The notes beneath the pieces were generated by a model. The model saw only the letters and a program-made list of their open reading frames with translations. It did not search any database and was not told the origin of the DNA. DNA of 64,000 nt from contig CAIOYD010000041.1 in assembly GCA_903862415.1 (NCBI GenBank), forward strand, positions 124,001 through 188,000, in the 5' to 3' direction. This document shows, piece by piece, positions 44,700 to 54,551 of this stretch. The translations under genes were made by a program, and so were the position numbers. The stretch comes from an uncultured Oxalobacteraceae bacterium. GTDB lineage: Bacteria > Pseudomonadota > Gammaproteobacteria > Burkholderiales > Burkholderiaceae_D. Position 1 is the first letter of the stretch, and every line of letters starts with the position of its first letter.

Positions 44700-47573
44700 A
44701 TGGTTTTGCATCACACAACACAGCAGCTGGAACAAAATTCAGAGTTCATTTCACGCCACCTTGGCACTTCCTCAGACGACATTGAGGCCATGTTGGCCAC
44801 ACTGGGATTTGCCGATATGGATGCCTTCATCCGTAAAGTGATTCCGGCGTCAATTCTGTCCGATGCACCTCTCAAGCTCGGTCATGCCAGCTCTGAATCT
44901 GACGTGCTGCACCAGTTACGTGAAATCGCTCAGCAAAACCAGGTCGTCAAATCCTATATCGGTATGGGTTACTACAATACCCATACCCCGAATGTGATCC
45001 TGCGCAATCTGCTGGAAAATCCGGCCTGGTACACAGCCTATACGCCTTATCAGCCAGAAATTTCCCAGGGCCGTCTGGAAGCGCTGCTCAATTTCCAGAC
45101 CATGATCAGTGATCTGACCGGAATGGAAATAGCCAACGCTTCACTGCTCGATGAAGCTACCGCTGCAGCCGAAGCCATGACGTTTTGCCAGCGCGTCTCG
45201 AAAAGTAAAAGCCGGGTGTTTTTTGTTTCCGAAAACTGCTACCCGCAAACCATAGCTGTCATAAAAACCCGTGCAGCACCGATAGACATTGAAGTCGTCG
45301 TCGGCGATCACCTGACCGCCTTAAAAGACACCGACTGCTTTGGCGTGCTGCTGCAATATCCGGCGCTCAACGGTGAAATTTTTTCCTATGCCCACACCTG
45401 TGAACTGGCGCATGCCAAACAGGCCATGGTGGTGGTGGCAGCAGATCTGCTGGCACTGACACTGCTCACCCCACCGGGCGAATTCGGTGCCGACGTTGCC
45501 ATCGGTTCGGCACAGCGCTTCGGTGTGCCCCTCGGATTCGGCGGCCCGCACGCCGCTTACTTCGCCACCAAAGATACCCACAAACGGCAAATGCCGGGCC
45601 GCGTAGTCGGCGTGTCCATTGACAGCCATGGCAATCCTGCCTATCGTCTGGCACTGCAAACCCGCGAACAACATATCCGACGCGAAAAAGCCACCAGCAA
45701 TGTCTGTACTGCGCAAGTGTTGCTGGCCAATATCGCCAGCATGTTCGCGGTCTATCACGGTCCGGAAGGCATCAAAGCGATTGCTGCGCGCGTGCATAAA
45801 TTAACCACGATTCTGGTTGCCGGACTCAATGAACTCGGCTTTAGCATCAGTAATGAACGTTATTTTGACACCATTGAAATTACCACCGATGCGCGCACCA
45901 AAGTAATCCACGCCGTGGCTCGCGGTCTGGAAATCAATTTGCGCCCGGTGGGTGAGGGCCGTATCGGCGTGTCGCTCGATGAAACCTGTACCGCCGCCGA
46001 CGTCGAAGCCATCTGGGCCGCGTTTGCTGCCAATAATCAGCAACTGCCTGACTTTGCAGCCTTAAGCGTCAAAGTGACCGACAGCCTGCCAGCGCATCTG
46101 CAACGCACCAGTGCTTACCTGACCCATCCGGTATTTCACCGTCATCGTTCAGAAACCCAGATGTTGCGGTATCTGCGCGCTCTGTCGGACAAAGATCTGG
46201 CACTCGACCGTACCATGATCCCGCTCGGTTCCTGTACCATGAAACTCAACGCCACGGCAGAAATGATTCCCGTCACCTGGCCAGAATTTGCCAACATCCA
46301 TCCGTTTGCCCCCAGCGAGCAAACTCAGGGTTACGCGCGTCTGATCACTGAACTCGAACAAATGCTCGTCACCTGTACCGGCTATGATGCGGTGTCCCTG
46401 CAGCCGAATGCCGGTTCGCAAGGTGAATACGCCGGACTGATGGCCATTCGTGCTTACCATCACAGTCGTGGTGACGCACACCGCACTATCTGTCTGATCC
46501 CAAGCTCCGCCCACGGCACCAATCCCGCCACGGCCCATATGGCCGGTATGCAAGTCATTGTGGTGCAGTGCGATGATGCCGGTAACGTTGATGTTGCCGA
46601 CCTGCGCGCCAAGGCCGAACAACACAGCGCCAATCTGGCGGCATTGATGATTACCTATCCATCGACGCACGGCATTTTTGAAGCTGCGATCAAAGATATC
46701 TGCGCTATCATTCACCAGCACGGCGGACAGGTGTATATCGATGGCGCCAACATGAACGCCATGGTTGGTCTGTGCCAGCCTGGTCAGTTCGGTGGCGACG
46801 TCTCACATCTGAACCTGCATAAAACCTTCTGCATTCCGCACGGCGGTGGCGGCCCGGGCGTTGGTCCGATTGGCGTTAAAGCCCATCTGGCACCATTTTT
46901 GCCAGGTCACCACCTGCTGGAAAATCAGGCTTCGCCTGTTTGCGCAGCACCCTGGGGCAGCGCCAGTATCCTGCCGATTTCCTGGACCTATATCAAACTC
47001 ATGGGTCAGGAAGGCTTGAAGCTGGCCAGCCAGGTAGCGATTCTGAATGCCAATTACATCGCCAAGCGCTTAAGCGCCCATTATCCGATTCTGTACGCCG
47101 GTGAGGGCGGGATTGTGGCGCATGAATGTATCGTCGATTTGCGTCCCTTAAAAGACGAAACCGGCGTCACCGTCGATGATGTGGCCAAACGCCTCATGGA
47201 TTATGGCTTCCATGCGCCCACCATGTCGTTCCCGGTACCGGGTACCCTGATGATCGAGCCGACAGAGAGCGAAGATCGCGGTGAACTCGATCGTTTTTGC
47301 GACGCCATGATCGCCATCCGTGCCGAAATCGCCGAAGTCGCCAGCGGTAAATTCAGCTCCGACGACAGCCCGTTGCGTCATGCCCCGCATACCGCAATGT
47401 CACTGGCAGCCGAATGGACCCATACCTACACCCGCGAACAGGCTGCCTTCCCGTTAGCTTCCCTGAAAAATGGCAGCAAATACTGGCCACCAGTTGGTCG
47501 TGTCGACAATGTGTATGGCGACAGAAACGTCATCTGTTCCTGCCCGCCGTTGTCGGATTATGAAACCAACTAA
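44700..47573 (+). CDS. gcvP: Glycine dehydrogenase (decarboxylating), P protein
   Basis: This 957-residue PLP enzyme decarboxylates glycine and loads the aminomethyl group on GcvH. It is the long single-chain type: an N-terminal half with [20 protein letters not shown] and [20 protein letters not shown], and a catalytic C-terminal half with PLP Lys708 in [19 protein letters not shown]. The Gly-rich tail [20 protein letters not shown] is typical. It lies 54 bases after gcvH and 17 bases before gcvT. Confidence 0.96.
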   Translation: MVLHHTTQQLEQNSEFISRHLGTSSDDIEAMLATLGFADMDAFIRKVIPASILSDAPLKLGHASSESDVLHQLREIAQQNQVVKSYIGMGYYNTHTPNVILRNLLENPAWYTAYTPYQPEISQGRLEALLNFQTMISDLTGMEIANASLLDEATAAAEAMTFCQRVSKSKSRVFFVSENCYPQTIAVIKTRAAPIDIEVVVGDHLTALKDTDCFGVLLQYPALNGEIFSYAHTCELAHAKQAMVVVAADLLALTLLTPPGEFGADVAIGSAQRFGVPLGFGGPHAAYFATKDTHKRQMPGRVVGVSIDSHGNPAYRLALQTREQHIRREKATSNVCTAQVLLANIASMFAVYHGPEGIKAIAARVHKLTTILVAGLNELGFSISNERYFDTIEITTDARTKVIHAVARGLEINLRPVGEGRIGVSLDETCTAADVEAIWAAFAANNQQLPDFAALSVKVTDSLPAHLQRTSAYLTHPVFHRHRSETQMLRYLRALSDKDLALDRTMIPLGSCTMKLNATAEMIPVTWPEFANIHPFAPSEQTQGYARLITELEQMLVTCTGYDAVSLQPNAGSQGEYAGLMAIRAYHHSRGDAHRTICLIPSSAHGTNPATAHMAGMQVIVVQCDDAGNVDVADLRAKAEQHSANLAALMITYPSTHGIFEAAIKDICAIIHQHGGQVYIDGANMNAMVGLCQPGQFGGDVSHLNLHKTFCIPHGGGGPGVGPIGVKAHLAPFLPGHHLLENQASPVCAAPWGSASILPISWTYIKLMGQEGLKLASQVAILNANYIAKRLSAHYPILYAGEGGIVAHECIVDLRPLKDETGVTVDDVAKRLMDYGFHAPTMSFPVPGTLMIEPTESEDRGELDRFCDAMIAIRAEIAEVASGKFSSDDSPLRHAPHTAMSLAAEWTHTYTREQAAFPLASLKNGSKYWPPVGRVDNVYGDRNVICSCPPLSDYETN

Positions 47574-47590
47574 TTGAATAAGGAATACTC

Positions 47591-48733
47591 ATGTCAACTG
47601 AAACTGAAGTACTGTTAAAAACCGCATTGTATGACCTGCATCTGGAACTCGGTGCACGCATGGTGCCGTTTGCCGGCTATCAGATGCCGGTGCAATATCC
47701 GTTGGGTGTGATGAAAGAACATTTACACACCCGCGCAGCTGCCGGTCTGTTTGATGTCTCCCATATGGGACAAGTTCGCCTGTCACCACTGCCCGGTGGC
47801 ACGCTTGCCGATGTGGCGGCCGCGCTCGAAACACTGGTACCCATCGATGTCATCGATCTGCCACTCAACAAACAGCGCTATGCCGTATTCACCAACGAGC
47901 AGGGCGGCATACTCGATGATCTGATGATCAGCAATATGGGCGACTCCCTGTTTGTGGTTGTCAATGCCGCCTGCAAACAGCAGGATGTGGCCCATTTGCG
48001 TGCTCATCTGGCCGGACGTTGCCAGATCACTGAACTCACCGACCGTGCCTTGCTGGCATTGCAGGGGCCCGCCGCTGCCGAGGTCATGGCCCGCCTGCTG
48101 CCACAGACTGCATCGCTGGTGTTTATGGATTCCCATGAAGTGATTCTTCTGGGTGCGACTTGCTTCATCAGCCGTTCTGGTTATACCGGCGAAGATGGCT
48201 TTGAAATTTCGGTACCCAACCAGCAGGCGGTGCAATTGGCGCGTCTGTTGCTCTCGCATCCTGAAGTTGCCGCCATCGGTCTGGGCGCGCGTGATTCACT
48301 GCGTCTGGAAGCTGGCTTATGTCTGTACGGTCATGATATGGATGCCTCGATCAGTCCGGTCGAAGCCAGCCTGGCCTGGGCCCTGTCCAAAGTACGTCGT
48401 GCCGATGGTGCACGTGCCGGTGGTTATCCGGGTGCTGCCGTGGTGGCGCGTCATTTTGCCGAAGGTGTGGGCAAAAAACGCGTTGGTTTGCAGATCAATG
48501 AAAAAATCCCGGTACGTGAAGGTGCTGACATCGTCGATGCCGACGGCCAGATTATCGGCAAAGTCACCAGCGGTGGTTTCGGTCCGAGTGTGAATGCGCC
48601 GGTAGCCATGGGCTATGTGACTCAGCCACATTCTGCCATCGGTACCCGTTTAAGTGCCATCGTGCGTGGCAAGCCGGTCGCCATGGAAGTGGTCAAAACA
48701 CCGTTTTTCCCGCAACGTTATTATCGCGGTTAA
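47591..48733 (+). CDS. gcvT: Aminomethyltransferase, T protein
   Basis: This 380-residue protein transfers the methylene group to tetrahydrofolate and releases ammonia. Seen are ELGARMVPFAGYQMPVQYP, LFDVSHMGQVRL with the catalytic-region Asp-His, FISRSGYTGEDGFEIS and LGARDSLRLEAGLCLYGHDM, all GcvT signatures, plus the C-terminal barrel. It ends the gcv operon 2 bases before the stop of the convergent ygfZ, a related folate-binding protein. Confidence 0.95.
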   Translation: MSTETEVLLKTALYDLHLELGARMVPFAGYQMPVQYPLGVMKEHLHTRAAAGLFDVSHMGQVRLSPLPGGTLADVAAALETLVPIDVIDLPLNKQRYAVFTNEQGGILDDLMISNMGDSLFVVVNAACKQQDVAHLRAHLAGRCQITELTDRALLALQGPAAAEVMARLLPQTASLVFMDSHEVILLGATCFISRSGYTGEDGFEISVPNQQAVQLARLLLSHPEVAAIGLGARDSLRLEAGLCLYGHDMDASISPVEASLAWALSKVRRADGARAGGYPGAAVVARHFAEGVGKKRVGLQINEKIPVREGADIVDADGQIIGKVTSGGFGPSVNAPVAMGYVTQPHSAIGTRLSAIVRGKPVAMEVVKTPFFPQRYYRG

Positions 48734-48735
48734 GG

Positions 48736-49710
48736 TCAGCCTGCCTCAACCTCTGTGGGCAACGGGTAGGGCATCGCCAGCCACTGGCAGTGCTCACCAC
48801 TGCTTAACTGCACGTTAGCGTTCAGATAACTGAGTTTGATTTCAATCAGGCAGTCACAGCCCTGTGCGCCATTCGGTTCGGCATTGACAATCATACCGCA
48901 GGGCTGTGCATTTTCTTCAGGAAAATCATCGCTGGCAAACACTTCCATGCCGCTGGCAACGGCCTTACTGTCGATGCGGGCTAACACCATGCGGCGTTTT
49001 TGTTTGCCCAGATACTGACTGCGAGCCACAATTTCCTGACCCGGGTAGCAGCCTTTTTTAAAATTCACGCCACCGAGCAACTCGTAGTTAATCATTTGCG
49101 GCACAAATTTTTCTTGTGTCGCCAGGGTGATGTGCGGAATCCCGGCACGGATCTCACTCCAGAACCACACCTGCTCAGGTAATTCGGCCCCCAGTTGTGC
49201 ACTATGCTGCTGCGCCAGTTCTGCGCTGGTGATCCACTGGTAGCGTTCAATACCGTCGGCATCGGCCAGGCGGATCAGACTGCCGTTTTCATTGCGCACG
49301 CAGCTGTAAGGCGAAGGTGGCACTTGTTCAAACAGTGAGACCAGTTGTAGTGCACTGCTGTGGCCTAAAATGCCAATAATGGTTTTGGGCGTATGTGTGA
49401 GTGTGACTTTGGCGCGCATGATAAACATTTGCAGACGTTTCTGGAATGTGCTGCGCTGTTCGGCCGGCAGTTCCAGAACGATGCCTTCGTCACCGGCAGC
49501 TTTCCAGATCAGTAAACTCGCCAGCAGCCGACCTTTGGGCGTGCAGTAGCCCGCCAGACGTGCCTGTGACAGCGTCAGCGAAGCGACATCATTGGTGAGC
49601 TGGCTATGCAAAAAAGCGCTGGCCTCACTCCCGCTGGCCTCAATCAGTTCGAGTCGATTCAAGCGGCAAAATCCGGCAATGGCGGCGGTTGGTGTGATTA
49701 AATCATGCAT
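48736..49710 (-). CDS. ygfZ: Folate-binding protein YgfZ
   Basis: This 324-residue GcvT paralogue has the diagnostic KGCYPGQEIVARSQYLGKQK motif near residue 230, whose Cys is essential in E. coli YgfZ. The N-terminal folate fold (EASGSEASAFLHSQLTNDVA) matches. YgfZ helps repair or assemble iron-sulfur enzymes such as MiaB under oxidative stress. It is convergent with gcvT (2-base gap) and divergent from mltG. Confidence 0.92.
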   Translation of the reverse strand: MHDLITPTAAIAGFCRLNRLELIEASGSEASAFLHSQLTNDVASLTLSQARLAGYCTPKGRLLASLLIWKAAGDEGIVLELPAEQRSTFQKRLQMFIMRAKVTLTHTPKTIIGILGHSSALQLVSLFEQVPPSPYSCVRNENGSLIRLADADGIERYQWITSAELAQQHSAQLGAELPEQVWFWSEIRAGIPHITLATQEKFVPQMINYELLGGVNFKKGCYPGQEIVARSQYLGKQKRRMVLARIDSKAVASGMEVFASDDFPEENAQPCGMIVNAEPNGAQGCDCLIEIKLSYLNANVQLSSGEHCQWLAMPYPLPTEVEAG

Positions 49711-49866
49711 GTTTTAGTGCCTGAGGATAATTAAATTGGTAGGAACGAGTGCTGTTTGGCATTATCATTACGGCTTGGTTTCAAGGTCAGCGAATTTGTG
49801 CTGGCAGTTTGAATGGCAAATTATAAATCTGTTACAAAAAACGCGTACGATGCCCTTCTCAGGATC

Positions 49867-50865
49867 ATGTTGAAAAAATTATTAAGCTTACTTGTCGTGT
49901 TGTTACTAGTCAGCGCTGCCGGTCTGGCCTGGTGGGCAAACCAGCCGCTGGCCACGACGGCGTATGAATTCCAGATTAAGCCCGGTAGTAGTCTGCGCAG
50001 CAGTGCGCAACAAATAGCCGCCGCCGGTGTGCCGCTGCAACCGCTGCTGTTTGAATTGCTCGCACGCAGCCGGGGTATGGGGAATAAACTCAAAGCTGGA
50101 GCCTTTGAAGCGCAGGCTGGGATTACACCATCCGGATTGCTGGACAAAATTGTGCGCGGTGAATTTTCTCAATTCAATTTCATTATTCTGGAAGGCTGGA
50201 ACTTCCGCCAGTTGCGTCAGGCCATCTGGCAAAATCCCTATCTGCAACACGATACCGCTAATTTGAGCGAGCAGGAAATTCTGTCCCCACTGACTTCGGA
50301 CTTCACCCGGGCTGAAGGACTGTTTTTTCCCGACACTTATTTATTGCCCAAGGGCTCAAGTGATCGTGACGTCTATAAGCAAGCCTTTATGCAGTTGCAG
50401 CAGCATTTGCAGACTGTCTGGGATCAGCGTCCTGTGGGCGTGACGCCATTAAAAACTCCTTATGAAGCTCTGATTCTGGCTTCGCTGATCGAAAAAGAAA
50501 CCGGACAAAAAGCCGATCGTCGCATGATTGCCGGGGTGTTTGTCAATCGGCTTAAAAAAGGCATGCTGCTGCAAACCGACCCGACTATTATCTACGGCAT
50601 GGGTGAACGTTATGAGGGCAAGATCCACAAACAGGATCTGCAGTCAGATAACGCTTACAATACCTATACCCGCAGCGGTCTGCCACCGACCCCGATTGCC
50701 ATGCCGGGCATGGAGTCGCTGCTGGCCGCGCTCAATCCAGCCCCCACCGACGCCCTGTATTTTGTCGCCCGGGGTGATGGCAGCAGTCAGTTTTCAGCTA
50801 CCCTGGATGATCACAATCACGCGGTACACCATTTTGTCGTAAAAAAAATTCACAAACCAAAATGA
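49867..50865 (+). CDS. mltG: Endolytic transglycosylase MltG
   Basis: The protein has about 332 residues with one N-terminal membrane helix ([19 protein letters not shown]) and a YceG domain. LysM-like residues ([20 protein letters not shown]) precede the catalytic part with [28 protein letters not shown] (catalytic Glu), [20 protein letters not shown] and [20 protein letters not shown]. It cuts nascent peptidoglycan and may end strand growth. ATG 49867 is preferred because the protein then begins directly with the membrane anchor; ATG 49813 is in frame but lacks a ribosome site. It overlaps tmk by 4 bases. Confidence 0.92.
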   Translation: MLKKLLSLLVVLLLVSAAGLAWWANQPLATTAYEFQIKPGSSLRSSAQQIAAAGVPLQPLLFELLARSRGMGNKLKAGAFEAQAGITPSGLLDKIVRGEFSQFNFIILEGWNFRQLRQAIWQNPYLQHDTANLSEQEILSPLTSDFTRAEGLFFPDTYLLPKGSSDRDVYKQAFMQLQQHLQTVWDQRPVGVTPLKTPYEALILASLIEKETGQKADRRMIAGVFVNRLKKGMLLQTDPTIIYGMGERYEGKIHKQDLQSDNAYNTYTRSGLPPTPIAMPGMESLLAALNPAPTDALYFVARGDGSSQFSATLDDHNHAVHHFVVKKIHKPK

Positions 50866-51470
50866 AATCAGCCAAATTTATTACCTTTGAAGGCATCGAC
50901 GGCGCTGGCAAATCGACCCACATTCCATTTGTGGTGCAGTTGCTGGAGCAGGCTGGACATAACGTGGTGACTACCCGCGAACCCGGCGGCACCGAACTGG
51001 GCGAACAATTGCGCGCCCTGTTGTTACATCAAAACATGCATCTGGAAACCGAAGCGTTGCTGATGTTTGCAGCCCGTCGCGAACATATCGACAAAGTGAT
51101 TGCGCCAGCACTGGCACGCGGTGACTGGGTGGTTTCAGACCGGTTTACCGACGCCAGTTTTGCCTATCAGGGCGGCGGACGTCAACTGGCCATTGCCAAG
51201 CTGGAACAGCTGGAGCAATGGGTGCATGCTGATTTGCAGCCGGATATGACGTTGTTGTTTGATGTGCCGCTGGATGTGGCGCGGGCCCGCCTGCAGAGCG
51301 CACGTGAGCCGGATAAATTTGAGCAGGAACAGGCCGAATTTTTCAGTCGTACCCGGGATGAATATTTACGCCGAGCCGCGCAATTTCCGGCACGCTTCCG
51401 GGTGATAAACGCCAATCGCCCGATAGCCGAAATTCAGGCAGAGCTAACTCGCATCATAAGCAATCTGTAA
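50862..51470 (+). CDS. tmk: Thymidylate kinase
   Basis: This 202-residue kinase turns dTMP into dTDP. The P-loop is [15 protein letters not shown] (residues 8-22), the DR(Y/F/H) motif is [33 protein letters not shown] binds dTMP, and the lid has [10 protein letters not shown]. The ATG overlaps the mltG stop (ATGA), indicating coupled translation. In many relatives holB follows; here the next gene is bamD on the other strand, so the cluster is shortened. Confidence 0.95.
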   Translation: MKSAKFITFEGIDGAGKSTHIPFVVQLLEQAGHNVVTTREPGGTELGEQLRALLLHQNMHLETEALLMFAARREHIDKVIAPALARGDWVVSDRFTDASFAYQGGGRQLAIAKLEQLEQWVHADLQPDMTLLFDVPLDVARARLQSAREPDKFEQEQAEFFSRTRDEYLRRAAQFPARFRVINANRPIAEIQAELTRIISNL

Positions 51471-51479
51471 TTAAGTGCG

Positions 51480-51549
51480 GTAGGGTGTCACGCCAAAGGC
51501 GTAATACACCAGGTAGCGGAATAATGTACAACCTGAATAAACCGCTACC
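51480..51549. repeat. Degenerate palindromic repeat, copy D
   Basis: GTAGGGTG...GGCGTAATACACC is a diverged member of the dispersed family, with only partial complementarity left. It is followed by a separate perfect 8-base inverted repeat GGTAGCGG (51512-51519) and CCGCTACC (51542-51549). The element separates the convergent tmk and bamD. Confidence 0.65.
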
Positions 51550-51572
51550 CGGCCAATGACGATCAGCGAAAT

Positions 51573-52400
51573 TTACAGCCAGAACTGCCACCAGGATTTT
51601 TCTTCCTGACTGGCATGAGTAAATTTGCTTTTCGGGAAGTTGGTGGTGAATACCCGTTGGGCATCATCGCGCAGTTCGGATAACCCCATTTTGTCATAGC
51701 TGTTATAAAGCACAAACAGCGCTTCTTCAATGGCCGGTGCATCCGGATATTCGCGAATCGCCGATTGAGCCCGGTTAGCCGAAGAGAGATAAGCACCGCG
51801 ACGATAGTAATATTTGGCCACATGCAGGTCATATTGCGCCATCGTGTTGACCAGATACTTCATGCGCAAAAGTGCATCTGGAGTATATTTACTTTGCGGG
51901 AAGGTGACTACCAGTGCTTTAAAGGCATCGAAAGCTTCCCGCGCTGCCTTCGGATCACGCTCGGTCATGTCTTGATGAGCAAGGGCCTGAAAGAAGTTAA
52001 TTTGATCATTAAAGTTAACCAGACCACGTAAATAGTAAATATAGTCGAGGTTTTCGTGTTTTGGATGCAATTTAATGAAGCGTTCGATCGCAGCAAGCGC
52101 CTGAGCCTGATCACCTTGTTTATAATAGACGTAGGGAATATCCATTTGCGCTTGTTGCGCATAGGTTCCAAAAGGAAAGCGGGTTTCTAATTTTTCTAAA
52201 TTCTTAATGGCACTTTCATAACTGCCACTGGCCAGATCGCCTTTTGCTTCTTCATATAACTTGGCTGCGGACCAATTTTTGGTGTCGTCCGATTTTTCAG
52301 GCAGTAAGCCACAGCCAGAAAGACCAAATACCGTAATAACAATGAGCGTAGTAATGGAACGTAAGCGTTTTAATGATTTATTTTGCATGAGGTTTTGCAT
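51573..52400 (-). CDS. bamD: Outer membrane assembly lipoprotein BamD
   Basis: This protein of about 275 residues has a lipoprotein signal (LIVITVFGLSGC) and five tetratricopeptide-like repeats (KLYEEAKGDLASGSYESAIK, NLEKLETRFPFGTYAQQAQM, AIERFIKLHPKHENLDYIYY). DYIYYLRGLVNFNDQINF is a BamD signature. It is the essential lipoprotein of the BAM complex that inserts outer membrane proteins. Three ATG/GTG codons at 52388-52406 make the exact start uncertain; the signal peptide is unaffected. It is divergent from rluD. Confidence 0.94.
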   Translation of the reverse strand: MQNLMQNKSLKRLRSITTLIVITVFGLSGCGLLPEKSDDTKNWSAAKLYEEAKGDLASGSYESAIKNLEKLETRFPFGTYAQQAQMDIPYVYYKQGDQAQALAAIERFIKLHPKHENLDYIYYLRGLVNFNDQINFFQALAHQDMTERDPKAAREAFDAFKALVVTFPQSKYTPDALLRMKYLVNTMAQYDLHVAKYYYRRGAYLSSANRAQSAIREYPDAPAIEEALFVLYNSYDKMGLSELRDDAQRVFTTNFPKSKFTHASQEEKSWWQFWL

Positions 52401-52433
52401 GAGCACTTTTAAACAATCTTTTAATTATATCCG

Positions 52434-53489
52434 ATGGGACATACTGTGATAGCAACTATTCCATCCAATTTGCCTGAGCCAGAAATCGAAAATCAAGCAT
52501 TGTCCGACGATATCCTCGATGAAGAAACAGATGAGGCCGGTACCAATGACGCTTTTGACGCGACACCGATTATATTCAAATTAGACGATGATGTGTGCGG
52601 AGATCGTCTGGATAAAGTAATTGCCCGCCTGATACCGCAATTTTCCCGTAGTCGCCTGCAACAATGGATCGCTTCTGGCGATGTAACTGTTGACGGAGTA
52701 GCAAGTCGCAACAAAATGACCGTGTTAGGTGGCGAAGAAGTCATCGTCCGGCCGCAACCAGCCCCGGAAGACCATGCCTATTTGCCAGAAAAAATGGCAC
52801 TCGACATTGTTTTTGAAGATAAGCACATGCTCGTCATCAACAAGCCAGCCGGTCTGGTCGTACATCCGGCTGCCGGCAATTGGTCCGGCACATTGCTCAA
52901 TGGCTTGCTGCACCACTTTCCGGGTATTGCCGGCGTACCGCGCGCTGGTATTGTTCATCGTCTCGACAAGGATACCAGCGGTTTAATGGTGGTAGCTAAA
53001 ACCCTGGAAGCACAAACTGATCTGGTGCGGCAATTGCAGGCACGCACCGTCAAGCGTGAATATCTGGCGTTGGTCTGGGGCAAGCCAAATTTGACTGGAA
53101 CAATTGATTTGCCCATGGCACGGCATCCGCGTGACCGGATCAAAATGGCGGTCTCGGAAAGCCCTTCGGCCAAACCGGCCGTTACCCATTTTCAGCGTCT
53201 GGCCGCAGGGGCTCTCGACGGCAAGGCCGTGACTCTGGTCGCCTGTCAGCTTGAAACCGGTCGTACCCATCAAATTCGCGTGCATATGGCGCATCTGGGC
53301 TTTCCTCTGGTGGGTGATGTTTTATACGGCAAACAGCATCTGGCCAGTTATTTTGGCCGTCAGGCTTTGCAAGCCCGTCGTCTGGGTTTGCTGCATCCTA
53401 AAAAACAAAAGGAATGTCTCTGGCAGGTTGAGCTGGCCGAAGATATTGCCGCCTTGCTGGTACGCGCCGGCATCAACGATGTTGCCTGA
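52434..53489 (+). CDS. rluD: 23S rRNA pseudouridine synthase RluD
   Basis: The protein has 351 residues (or 347 from GTG 52446). An acidic N-terminal stretch precedes an S4 domain (DRLDKVIARLIPQFSRSRLQ) and the RluA-type catalytic domain with GIVHRLDKDTSGLMVVAKT, whose Asp is the catalytic residue, and LETGRTHQIRVHMAHLGFPL. RluD makes the pseudouridines in helix 69 of 23S rRNA. Its pairing with bamD upstream and pgeF downstream is the usual arrangement. pgeF overlaps its end by 11 bases. Confidence 0.94.
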   Translation: MGHTVIATIPSNLPEPEIENQALSDDILDEETDEAGTNDAFDATPIIFKLDDDVCGDRLDKVIARLIPQFSRSRLQQWIASGDVTVDGVASRNKMTVLGGEEVIVRPQPAPEDHAYLPEKMALDIVFEDKHMLVINKPAGLVVHPAAGNWSGTLLNGLLHHFPGIAGVPRAGIVHRLDKDTSGLMVVAKTLEAQTDLVRQLQARTVKREYLALVWGKPNLTGTIDLPMARHPRDRIKMAVSESPSAKPAVTHFQRLAAGALDGKAVTLVACQLETGRTHQIRVHMAHLGFPLVGDVLYGKQHLASYFGRQALQARRLGLLHPKKQKECLWQVELAEDIAALLVRAGINDVA

Positions 53490-54240
53490 GTGTTTGCTTA
53501 AACCAAACTGGCCCGGCTTGCCGGAACAGTTTGGTGCCTACACCACAACCCGCCAGAGTGGTGTAAGTTTCGCGCCCTATGATGATGGCAGTGGTGCTCA
53601 TGGCTTTAATCTGGCGACCCATGTCGGTGATCAGCCCGAGGCAGTAGACGCCAATCGATTACGGCTGAACTCCTTTTTACCTGCCCAACCACAGTGGCTC
53701 ACACAGGTGCATGGCGCCAGCGTGGCAAATCTGGATGATCCGACCACCGGACTGGAGGCAGATGCCGTCATGAGCACCCGGGTGGGTGCGGTGTGTGCTG
53801 TCATGACAGCAGATTGTTTGCCGGTGCTGTTTTGTGATCCTGTGAATGGCGTGGTTGCCGCGGCACACGCCGGTTGGCGTGGGCTGGCGGCCGGAGTGCT
53901 GGAAAACACCGTGACGCAGATGTGTCGCGCAGGAGCTCGGGTCGAGCAGATTTTAGCCTGGCTGGGGCCGGCGATCGGACCGGAACAGTTTGAAGTCGGT
54001 GCTGAAGTTCGCGCACAGTTTGTTGCGTCAGCACCCGCCGATGCCAATGCGTTTGCGCTGTGTGGTGTCGAGAAATTTCATGCCAATATTTATCAGCTGG
54101 CACGACGGCGCCTGCAGGCTTGCGGGCTAGTCAGCATAGAGGGGGGAGAGTACTGTACGGTGACCCAGCGCAGGCAGTTTTATTCTTATCGCCGTGATGG
54201 TGTGACTGGGCGTATGGCCAGTTTGATCTGGGTTAAATAA
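53479..54240 (+). CDS. pgeF: Peptidoglycan editing factor PgeF (YfiH/laccase-domain)
   Basis: This 253-residue protein has the Cu-oxidase_4 (YfiH) fold. The metal site is made of His in WLTQVHGA, Cys in TADCLPVLFCD and His in AAAHAGWRGLAAGV. In E. coli, PgeF (YfiH) keeps wrong amino acids out of peptidoglycan; relatives act as purine nucleoside phosphorylases and have weak laccase activity. ATG 53479 lies inside the end of rluD; the same frame is open further upstream but that part is only the shifted rluD sequence. Confidence 0.92.
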   Translation: MLPECLLKPNWPGLPEQFGAYTTTRQSGVSFAPYDDGSGAHGFNLATHVGDQPEAVDANRLRLNSFLPAQPQWLTQVHGASVANLDDPTTGLEADAVMSTRVGAVCAVMTADCLPVLFCDPVNGVVAAAHAGWRGLAAGVLENTVTQMCRAGARVEQILAWLGPAIGPEQFEVGAEVRAQFVASAPADANAFALCGVEKFHANIYQLARRRLQACGLVSIEGGEYCTVTQRRQFYSYRRDGVTGRMASLIWVK

Positions 54241-54257
54241 CCCGTTTAATGCCAGGC

Positions 54258-54506
54258 TTACTCATCAGGTTCCAATTTTTCCGCAGTTTTGCTACTGTCA
54301 TGCCGTTGTCGTTTTAGTTCGTTATCTTGTTGTGCTGTGGTATTGTTTGTCGCGTGATGTATTTTTTTGAAATTAACCAGATACCAAATAATACCCAAGG
54401 GAATTCCGCAGTAGCAGGCAAAAGTAATTATTCCTGCCATGACCGAAGTTTCGGTAATGGCCATCATGGAAACAACATAAATCCAGGCAAGCGCGATGAT
54501 ATGCAT
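54258..54506 (-). CDS. Small two-helix membrane protein
   Basis: The 82-residue protein has two hydrophobic helices (IIALAWIYVVSMMAI and IITFACYCGIPLGIIWYLV) and a charged tail (NELKRQRHDSSKTAEKLEPD). The first half, ALAWIYVVxMMAITExSVxAG, resembles a small hypothetical protein common in Burkholderiales; its role is unknown. It lies between the convergent pgeF and the divergent phaC. Confidence 0.65.
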   Translation of the reverse strand: MHIIALAWIYVVSMMAITETSVMAGIITFACYCGIPLGIIWYLVNFKKIHHATNNTTAQQDNELKRQRHDSSKTAEKLEPDE

Positions 54507-54551
54507 ACAGTATCAGTTGGTAATATTGATTAAAAAAACCGCCCAGACAGC

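Noticed and set aside
53251-53478. Longer N-terminus for pgeF
   Set aside because: It is the rluD coding sequence read in another frame; PgeF homology begins after 53479.
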